Both the position numbers and the translations under genes were made by a program. Below the pieces are notes generated by a model. The model worked only from the letters and a program-made list of their open reading frames with translations. It had not been told where the DNA came from and made no database searches. A stretch of 35,081 bases of DNA, taken from contig JAUXAB010000035.1 of the NCBI GenBank assembly GCA_030615025.1, positions 1 to 35,081 on the forward strand, written 5' to 3'. This DNA comes from Phycisphaerae bacterium (GTDB lineage: Bacteria > Planctomycetota > Phycisphaerae > Sedimentisphaerales > Anaerobacaceae). Positions 9,208 to 16,500 of this stretch are shown here, piece after piece; position 1 is the first letter of the stretch; every line of letters begins with the position of its first letter.

Positions 9208-9984
9208 TTATTTACTACTCACAGCATTTCCTTTTTTCACAATGGGCCAATGTTCTTTCTCTAAAATGGGCAAGATTACGCTTAAAAGTTTTTGGCTTGC
9301 TGTAATTGCTTCTTCTTTGCTGGGGTGGATTGCCTGACCGAACCTGGTATTAAAAAACTTCCACTCAACCTTGGAAAAGTACGAATACTTCGAAAAGATT
9401 TTTTTATTTAGAGCAAACCTCGCATCTTCTCTGCTGTTGGCATAATCCTCGTTGACATTAAAAAGGTACAAAACAGGAAATTTTGTATCCATTCCCCAGT
9501 AATTGGAATTTGTACTGGCAAAGACAAGATATCTTGCTGGAATTTTTTCCATGTTGCCTTCTTTATTTACTTCGAATGTCACGCTATCAGACGCTAACCT
9601 TTGATGGCCTTCGCCCGTGTAACATTCTTCCGGCACATGCGGCACTCGATCCGGAAGCTCGTAATAAGTAATAAACAACAAGCATTTACGAACGGCACTG
9701 TCAATGGCTGCATCGGAATCTTCCAGAATCCATTGGATATAATCTTCCGTACCCAGGCTTTCAACGACCTCCTCATTTGAGATTTTGTGTTTTGATACTA
9801 CTTTATAAGGAGCTAAAACCTTTTCATCCAAAAGGTCCAAAGATTTTTTCAAGGGCAATGGCTCCTTCTTAACCGGCTTAGGCATAACGAATCCACTTAG
9901 TGCAAGCACCGCTGCGCATATTAAAAAAGCCGGCTGTAAATAGCTTCGTATTGCGTTTGGCGTATTGTGTATTGTGCTTATCAT
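9208..9984 (-). CDS. Exosortase-associated EpsI-like protein
   Basis: This 258-aa protein is likely periplasmic and membrane-anchored. A hydrophobic segment at about residues 16-35 (LQPAFLICAAVLALSGFVMP) is followed by a soluble domain. The stretch HVPEECYTGEGH near residues 115-126 matches the conserved H-x-P-x-x-C-x-x-G-x-G pattern of EpsI/DUF3485 proteins, which accompany exosortases; their biochemical role is not firmly established. It lies 30 nt downstream of the exosortase gene on the same strand, as expected for this pair. The first 14 codons are made of ACGCAATACG-like repeat words, so the N-terminus may be repeat-derived. The ATG at 9984 has only a weak GAAG upstream. The family call rests on one motif plus context. 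Confidence 0.72.
   Translation of the reverse strand: MISTIHNTPNAIRSYLQPAFLICAAVLALSGFVMPKPVKKEPLPLKKSLDLLDEKVLAPYKVVSKHKISNEEVVESLGTEDYIQWILEDSDAAIDSAVRKCLLFITYYELPDRVPHVPEECYTGEGHQRLASDSVTFEVNKEGNMEKIPARYLVFASTNSNYWGMDTKFPVLYLFNVNEDYANSREDARFALNKKIFSKYSYFSKVEWKFFNTRFGQAIHPSKEEAITASQKLLSVILPILEKEHWPIVKKGNAVSSK
9944..9981 (-). repeat. ACGCAATACG-type repeat forming the EpsI-like N-terminus
   Basis: On the minus strand the words ACAATACACAATACGCC and AAACGCAATACGAAG follow each other, encoding STIHNTPNAIRS. The same word recurs in non-coding spacers at 33531-33546 and 34671-34700, and in part near 9097-9117. It appears to be a spacer repeat that was read into the gene. Confidence 0.55.
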
Positions 9985-10014
9985 CTTCGTTATTTTAATA
10001 CGTTTCCGGGCCGT

Positions 10015-11061
10015 TTATTGTTTGCGTCGAACTATAATATCTTCAGCAACTGCCTCGCCTTCTTCAATAAATAAACTCGACATAAACCATGCGAGAAAAC
10101 CGTATAAGGCAAACGCTAATGGGAGCATTCCTAAGCCAAGCATATCATGATAAATGCCCTGGGTGTACCTGGGATGTAGAAGCACGTAAATAAATCCGGT
10201 AATTGTAACTCTCACGATATTACAAAGTATCGCTATGGGTATGGTGCTGGCCAACAAAATGATTCGCTGCCATGCGGGTCTGTAATGCAGATACGCCATA
10301 GCGACTCCCAAAGCCAAAAAGGCCATCAGCAGCCGCATCCCGCTGCAGGCCTCGGCCACATTAAGCGCGGGCTCCAAATGCTGCCCCTTATAAATCACGT
10401 CTATGACCACACCGCTGGCTGTGGCTTCCAGGCCACTGACCAAATTCAGCAAAGCAGCCGCCACTTTGGCGGCAAGGTGTCGCATCGGCATAGTAAACGC
10501 AACGTAGTATCTCTGCGGCAACGGTACAGCAAAGACCAGAAAAGCGATCGGCAGCCACATATATTTAACCAGACGCCACCCGCCTAAAAATAATACAACC
10601 GCACCAAGTACCGCTATCATGCTAATGGGCTGAAGGTACGCGTATCCTGATGGGCTGGCTCCGTTAAGAGCATAAAACACAATCCCGCAAATTAAGAAAA
10701 ACAAACCGAGGTAATTTGACCTGGTTTGAAGACTTAAAATCTCTTTTTTATGCTGGTTAATGAAATATAAGCTAAAAAGCGGGATTAGAAAGCCGTGCGA
10801 CCAACTGCTGTCAGTGAGCCATCTGCGGACAACACGGCCAATTTCGTTGTGAAAAAGAAAGAGAAACAATCCTGCAATTATCAACATCCTGACGTAATTA
10901 TGCCCCCCGAGTTCATGCCAGCTTGTCCTCGCCGAGTTGCCATTTTGCGACTTATTGCAAAATGGAGTATCTGCCTTAGATCCTTGTGTCTGGATTCCCA
11001 TTTTGGGATTTTTTGCAAAATGGGGCCTGTCTGCAATAGAGGAAGCAATATTGTCCGGCAT
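10015..11061 (-). CDS. Exosortase (EpsH/XrtA-type transpeptidase-like membrane protease)
   Basis: This multi-spanning inner-membrane cysteine protease (348 aa) is of the kind that cleaves C-terminal sorting signals and is tied to polysaccharide export. The predicted triad is visible: Cys239 in EACSGMR, Arg284 in CNIVRV and His305 in YHDMLG. The family-typical SHGFLIPLFSLY stretch lies in the N-terminal third, and roughly eight hydrophobic segments can be seen. The gene starts 15 nt after the Wza-like stop. The first 50 or so residues overlap two palindromic repeats and look unlike a normal exosortase N-terminus. An alternative start is ATG 10887 (MLIIAGLF), just before the first membrane helix. 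No PEP-CTERM substrate is present in the window. Confidence 0.9.
   Translation of the reverse strand: MPDNIASSIADRPHFAKNPKMGIQTQGSKADTPFCNKSQNGNSARTSWHELGGHNYVRMLIIAGLFLFLFHNEIGRVVRRWLTDSSWSHGFLIPLFSLYFINQHKKEILSLQTRSNYLGLFFLICGIVFYALNGASPSGYAYLQPISMIAVLGAVVLFLGGWRLVKYMWLPIAFLVFAVPLPQRYYVAFTMPMRHLAAKVAAALLNLVSGLEATASGVVIDVIYKGQHLEPALNVAEACSGMRLLMAFLALGVAMAYLHYRPAWQRIILLASTIPIAILCNIVRVTITGFIYVLLHPRYTQGIYHDMLGLGMLPLAFALYGFLAWFMSSLFIEEGEAVAEDIIVRRKQ
10940..11025. repeat. Pair of palindromic repeats within the exosortase 5' end
   Basis: Element 1 (10940-10965) has arms CCATTTTGC/GCAAAATGG, with the centre GACTTATT. Element 2 (10997-11025) has arms CCCATTTTG/CAAAATGGG. The two are about 30 bp apart and share the word TTGCAAAATGG. 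On the minus strand they encode the odd FAKNPKMG and PFCNKSQNG stretches of the exosortase N-terminus. Confidence 0.7.
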
Positions 11062-11076
11062 AACTAAACAATTCTG

Positions 11077-12747
11077 CTAAAACCAGCCGGGTATAGGCCT
11101 GTGAGTACCGAAATCTCTATCTGCAAAATTACGGTCATAAATAAAACCGAACCCATAAGTTGCCCTGAACGCATTTCGCAAAACTGCACGCCACCTTGCA
11201 GTCGGGTGTGTGCCGACATTGATCAAATCGTTGGGCTTAATAAAGAAATCCGGTTGCTCGCCCCGGGCAATCTTATCCAAATCGACCATCACGATTTCTT
11301 CCTTCTTCTTGCCGATCCTTCTTATTACTTCACAGCGCTTTGGCCAGGCCAAAGGTCCCAAACCACCCGCCGCAGCTATAGCCATCTTCAAAGTCATTGG
11401 TCGGCCTGTAATATTAATGTATCCCTGACCGTTGACATTACCCATAATACAGAATTCACCAATAATGTCAACCGGTACGTGAATAGTATCGCCAGGCCTT
11501 ACCACAATATTATACCGAGGGTCACCGGCGAGCAGCCTATCGGCAGGAATCTTTATGACTCGCGTTTGCACTCCTGCTGCTCCTATCTGTTCCCAGCCGA
11601 AGCCCAGCGGAACCCTTTCCTCGAGCGGACCGGCCGGTTTTTCAGGCTCAACTTTAATCACCGGCTCCGCCGGTCTTGGCCGACCGATTTGAACCGGAAC
11701 CCATTTGCCGTCCCGGAAAATCCACTCAATACGCTCAACTTCATCCCCATTTATTCGGCTCTCTATCGTCTCTCGACCAGCCGGCTTAGTGGATGATTCA
11801 AGTATGTCTTCTTTTGCGTTTATCTTCCCCTGCTTGCCATCGGTAATTGGTCCAAGACCTTCAGGGAAAGCCACTTTGGCGAGTTCCTTATCCGTTATCA
11901 TCTCCGCAGCAGCCATAAGCAACGCCTGCTTTCGCGGGGGCCATTGCCGTTTCGCCGACGGCGCTATTGTCTCCAGCATCTGCTGCTCAAGCTCGATCAG
12001 TTGCCTCAGCTGCTCCGGCTCAATAATGCCTGGCTTAATCGGCTCAGCTATTGGCTCTTTGCCCGTAACAGAACGCGAAACATAAACATAGCTTATGTTA
12101 AATTGGCTTATCCCCCCTGCTATCGCAAGCGCATCAGCCAATCTAAAATCACATCGCGGAATAATGTACCTGCCTGGACCTGGCACACCGTCACCCAGTA
12201 TTGAAAACATGCGCTGTTGCGAGCCGATTAAAGTCACGGTAACCGACGGCTCTTTTAATATGCTCGGCGAAAGGATCTGCCTTATCTCCTCCTCAAGCTG
12301 CGATTCGGTCAAGCCTGCTACCTCAACTTCCCCAACCTCTGGTATGGATATCTTGCCGGTCTCGGTAACAATATAATCGCTTGTAAACACGGCCAACTCT
12401 TGGAGCAGCTCAAAAATGGTTATTCTGACAATATCACCGGGACCAAACGCGTAATCAATCTCAAACACCATGGCATCTATCGGCTTTGGATCTTCGGCAT
12501 CGGCCCAGGCTGATGGTGCCTCCTCTGCCATACCCAACGAATCCAGTATCACATTCACCGCTGGAATAGGACTGTACCTGCCTATTTGCGTCGGGTCAAA
12601 AAACTTGTTGCCGCAACCAGCCAGGCAAACACTTAGAACAAATAGAAGAGGGACCCCAAGGAAGACAATCGCTACAGTGCGTGTCCTTAACATCGCGTTA
12701 GGGATATGTGAATATTGACGCAGTCTTTCCTTATTAGACGTACCCAT
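11077..12747 (-). CDS. Wza-like polysaccharide export outer-membrane lipoprotein (SLBB domains)
   Basis: This should form the outer-membrane channel of the exopolysaccharide exporter. A lipoprotein signal ends in LSVCLAGC (lipobox LAGC). The polysaccharide export domain starts at FGPGDIVRITIFELL, with an SLBB-type segment around GPGRYIIPRCDFRLADALA. After an insertion of about 180 residues rich in Pro, Glu and Lys comes another SLBB-type region (VRPGDTIHVPV, then GNVNGQGYINITGRPMTLK). The C-terminal RNAFRATYGFGFIYDRN could be the amphipathic pore helix. The start is uncertain: TTG 12849, ATG 12780, ATG 12747 and ATG 12693 are all in frame. ATG 12747 has a weak GGA upstream, while ATG 12693 gives the best signal peptide (lipidated Cys27). 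It is the first gene of the operon. Confidence 0.86.
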   Translation of the reverse strand: MGTSNKERLRQYSHIPNAMLRTRTVAIVFLGVPLLFVLSVCLAGCGNKFFDPTQIGRYSPIPAVNVILDSLGMAEEAPSAWADAEDPKPIDAMVFEIDYAFGPGDIVRITIFELLQELAVFTSDYIVTETGKISIPEVGEVEVAGLTESQLEEEIRQILSPSILKEPSVTVTLIGSQQRMFSILGDGVPGPGRYIIPRCDFRLADALAIAGGISQFNISYVYVSRSVTGKEPIAEPIKPGIIEPEQLRQLIELEQQMLETIAPSAKRQWPPRKQALLMAAAEMITDKELAKVAFPEGLGPITDGKQGKINAKEDILESSTKPAGRETIESRINGDEVERIEWIFRDGKWVPVQIGRPRPAEPVIKVEPEKPAGPLEERVPLGFGWEQIGAAGVQTRVIKIPADRLLAGDPRYNIVVRPGDTIHVPVDIIGEFCIMGNVNGQGYINITGRPMTLKMAIAAAGGLGPLAWPKRCEVIRRIGKKKEEIVMVDLDKIARGEQPDFFIKPNDLINVGTHPTARWRAVLRNAFRATYGFGFIYDRNFADRDFGTHRPIPGWF

Positions 12748-12882
12748 TTTGTTATCCGCGGAGTGTCTAACGGGATTCATATCACCAAAATTCCAAAAAG
12801 ACACCGGTGTTTTTAATCCTTTCCATCCGCCAATGGCGGACAAACGCAATCCAGCCGGGCGGACACTTCTAAGGGCGCCCTG

Positions 12883-12908
12883 ATACCACGCATTTATATG
12901 TGTGATAA
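12883..12908. repeat. Imperfect palindrome, near-copy of the 18650 hairpin
   Basis: ATACCACGCAT, TTAT, then ATGTGTGATAA differs at only a few positions from ATACCACACAT, TTAT, ATGTGTGGTAT at 18650-18675. Substitutions fall in the arms, so this copy is a weaker stem. It lies upstream of the Wza-like gene. Confidence 0.6.
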
Positions 12909-13063
12909 TCGGTTTAACACCTTGTTCGCTTAACTTTTTTAACTGACTATTGATTAATGATTATTGTTAAATTATCAACAACCGATAATCAACTGCCGCC
13001 TTTGCCCGTCACAACGGAAAGCTGCCAAAGCAGTTATGAAGGTTCCCATAAACGACGAACGAG

Positions 13064-13087
13064 GGACGATAGACGTGCCTATCGTCC
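13064..13087. repeat. GGACGATAG hairpin
   Basis: GGACGATAG, loop ACGTGC, then CTATCGTCC form a perfect 9-bp stem. A further direct copy, CTATCGTCC, follows at 13092-13100. Related GAGGGACGA words recur at 13367 and 13379. It is a repeat element of unknown role. Confidence 0.6.
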
Positions 13088-13196
13088 GTTCTCTATCGTC
13101 CTTCGGCCTGCCAAGCCGCTCTGCGCTTCTACAATAAACTCAATAATGCATTTATACTCTTCAAATACAGGATTTGTTCGCTCCTGGCCTATTTTT

Positions 13197-13287
13197 GCCA
13201 CCAAGGCACCAAGACACTGAGGTTTAGATATATTTGTTTTTTATTTTTTAATTTTTTGGTTTCTTCGTGACTTCGTGTCTTTGTGGC
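13197..13287. repeat. Inverted repeat of CACNAAG words
   Basis: The left arm, GCCACCAAGGCACCAAGACA (13197-13216), is matched by the right arm, CGTGACTTCGTGTCTTTGTGGC (13266-13287), whose reverse complement reads GCCACAAAGACACGAAGTCACG. The centre is a T/A-rich tract (13224-13258). It resembles a repeat commonly seen in spacers of environmental planctomycete-like genomes (from memory). Confidence 0.55.
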
Positions 13288-13416
13288 TAATTCCTTATTT
13301 CTGTTCAAGCCCGATAATCGTTCATAATATCGGCACAGATAAAAAAACCCGTTCGTTTGATATCAGAGGGACGAAACACGAGGGACGAGATTGTGATAAT
13401 CTGCGAGTTTTTGTTA

Positions 13417-13445
13417 TTGAGCTTTTTGAAACACTCTTGTACAAT
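13417..13445 (+). promoter_or_regulatory. Sigma-70-type promoter of the mosaic gene
   Basis: TTGAGC (13417-13422), a 17-nt spacer and TACAAT (13440-13445) make a good housekeeping promoter. This gives a leader of about 55 nt before ATG 13508, which has its own GGAGG ribosome-binding site at 13495-13499. Confidence 0.5.
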
Positions 13446-13507
13446 GTTATAGGTGTGAGGTTTGTAAGAAGTAAGTTTGGTGGCATCAATTTATGGAGGT
13501 AGTAAGA

Positions 13508-16500
13508 ATGATCAAGTCAAAACATTTGAGAGATGCTGTTGCAGTGTGGTTGTTGGTTTTGCTCAGCTTTGCTGCAGGAGTGCAGGCGGAAATTTCGCCA
13601 GGGTCTGCAGGTGATGAGCTTCTTCAGATATTGCCGGCGGAGAGTCTTTTTTGTGTGCGGGTCAATAATCTTGACCAAACTCTCAGCACGGTAGACCAGT
13701 TTTTGGCGGGTATCTTACCTAAACCCTCAGAGTTGTCGATGCTGGTGCAAATGCAGTTCGCAAGGATGTTAGGCAGTCCGGAGCTAAATGGCGTGAATAT
13801 GGAGGGTAATTTTGCGATCTTTGGACCTATTTTGAACGCTGACCTGAGTGATCCCGACAATATTGGTATACTTGTCCCCGTTGCCGATTACAACCAGTTT
13901 GTCAGCGGCAATCCCAATGTAGGCCAGCCAGATGAGAAAGGGGTCTCGAAAATCATAAGTGATGGAGTGCACCCACTATTGGTTACACAGGTCAAGGGTT
14001 ATGCGCTCATCAGCCCTCAGGGAAATTATAACGAGCTGATTGCGACAGCAAAATCGATTTCCGAGGGCAAGATAGCCGGGCTGGGGAGTGTCCTCGATGC
14101 TGCTGAGGCACAACAGGCTATGAAAGAGCCGCTGTGGGTGTACGGGAATATCCAGCAGGCGGCCAAGACGTTTGGTCCCTTACTGTTTGGCCAACTTGAG
14201 CAAATGAAGAAGATGATGAAGGGTATGGAGTCGAGCAAGCAAGGGCCGATGGGGTCACCAGTTAAGATAATAGAAATGTATATTGCTATCTTTGAGACGC
14301 TAATGAAGGAGACAAAGTCTTTGAGCTTAACTGTAAGGCCGAGGCCAAATGCGTGCAATCTGACTGTGAGCGTTTCGGCAGTGCCTGGAACAGAAATGGC
14401 AAATATGTTTGTCGCCGATGCCTCCATAGTAAAGGAGAATAGACTTTTAGGGTATCTGGAAGACGGGGCGATGATGAATTTTGCATGCAAGATGAATACG
14501 CCTTTCTGGAAAAAGCTCAATCTCAAGAGCATCGATTTGCTTACGGCGATTGCCGGTGAGAGTATGACCGCTGAGGATATAACCAAAATGAAGACGCTGA
14601 CCGCAGATTGGATTAGCGCTCTTGGTGGGCCGACGGTGTTCTCATTCTTTATTGATGCAAATAGTAAACCACCCTTTGCGCTTAAGTATGTTCTCGAGGT
14701 TAAGGATGCTGATAAGTTCAACAAAGTCTTCGAGGAAGCTACGGAGATGATGAACGCCGGTGGTATTGCTGATTTTTATAAAAGCCTGGGTATCGAAATG
14801 GGCTTTACAATAGAGCGTGGCGTTGGCAGTTACAAAGGTGTTTCCATAGATTTAGCAAAGCTCGTGATAAAGTCGACCGACCCTAATTTGCCACAAGGGC
14901 AGATGATAGATGCGATGTACGGTGACGGCTTCGAGTATAGATGGGCGATAGTTGACAGACTGTGGGTTTGCACTATTGGCGGCGATGTGGATTCGGCTAT
15001 ACGCAAGCTGATTGATGAGGTCAAAGCAGGTGGACCGGAGCAAATGGCTGCTGAAATGAAGGCGGCTTTAACACTACTACCGGATGCGGGCAAGGCTGAC
15101 TTTATGGGGACGTATAACTTTCTGCGGTTGTTCAAGATGGCGGGAGCCATGGCTGGAGCTTTCATGCCCGCGCCAATGCCTTTGGCACAGATGGATATTC
15201 CGACCAAGAGCAATATCGTATTCGCGGGTAAGGTTAGCAATGGCAAAATGAGATTTGAAATTGCTCTGCCGAAGGAGCATTTGACCGAGATCATGGCAGC
15301 CTTTCAGCCACCTTTGGCTAAAGCCCGTGAGCAGGCCAAACGAACTGTGTCTCTTAATAACTTAAAACAGATAGCACTCGCCTGCTTGTTATACGCAGAC
15401 GAGCACGACGGCAGGTTCGCCCCTGATTTACAGCAATTATATCCTTACCATCGCAACCAAAAAATCCTTGAATCACCACGTAAGCCGAAGGGTTTTGACG
15501 GACCCAGCTACATATATGTTGCCGGGCTGAAGCCGCGAATGCGTCGTCCGCAAGTTATTATTATTGCCTATGAAAATCCTGCATTTTGCAGCGATGGGAT
15601 TTGTGTTGCTTTTATGGATGGTCACTGTGAGTGGCTGAAGCCAGCGAGATTTTTACAGAGACTCGAAGAAACTTACAAACGGCTCGGCAGAGAGATGCCT
15701 GAGATTAAATTCAAGGGTTCCAGAAGCCCCGGATTTCCGAAGAAGTTTCCCACGCGAAGCTTGAAATTGACCGACAAACTCGACCTGTCGGGCACCCAAA
15801 CCACCGACGCAGACCTGGCTGAGCGCCTCGAGGGATTAACAACGCTTCGAGAGCTGAACCTCGACAAAACCCAGATTACCGACAAGGGCCTGGTTCACCT
15901 GCGCGGATTGAGTTCGCTTCAAAATCTATCACTCTGTAATACTCAAATCACCGACGCGGGGTTGATGCACCTAAAGGACCTAATCCAGCTGAAATTGCTG
16001 CACCTGCACGAGACTCAGGTCACTGACGCCGGACTGTTACGCCTGAAAAAGTTGACCAATTTGCAACGGCTCGACCTCGGAAAAACGCAACTGACCAACG
16101 TGGGACTAGTGTACTTGAAAGGATTGACTAACATTAAAGGGCTGAATCTCAACTGGACACAGGTGACCGACGACGGGCTGGTACACATCAAGGGATTGAA
16201 CAACCTCGAATGGCTGAACCTTTACGGCACGCAGGTGGGTGACGCGGGAATAGCGCATTTAAAGGGCGCGACCAAACTGCAAACCCTTTACTTAAGCAAA
16301 ACACTGGTCACTGACGCAGGGCTGGCTCACCTAAAAGGGCTAACCTCACTTCAGGAGCTAAATCTACGCGGAACGCAAGTCACAGAGGCGGGCGTGAGCG
16401 AGCTGAAGCGAGCACTGCCTAAGTGCAAGATCTGGAGTTCGCCCAAACCGGCCGAGGAACCTGCGAGAAAAGCCGTGACGGAAGAGGGAAAAGTATTGGC

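Larger units (their letters stand above)
12850..13507. other. Repeat-rich divergent intergenic region
   Basis: This spacer of about 650 bp separates the minus-strand polysaccharide operon from the plus-strand mosaic gene. I see no gene. It holds an imperfect palindrome (12883-12908), a GGACGATAG hairpin (13064-13087), an inverted CACNAAG-type repeat (13197-13287), GAGGGACGA words at about 13061, 13367 and 13379, and a sigma-70-type promoter for the plus-strand gene. No convincing promoter for the minus operon could be picked. Confidence 0.6.

Noticed and set aside
11101-11796. A 231-aa open frame on the plus strand
   Set aside because: Antisense shadow of the Wza-like gene, with no recognisable motif.
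13050-13390. CRISPR array
   Set aside because: GAGGGACGA words are short and irregularly spaced; no constant repeat-spacer pattern and no cas genes.
14026-14724. A 232-aa open frame on the minus strand
   Set aside because: Antisense to the mosaic gene; its composition mirrors the plus-strand codons and no start signal is seen.
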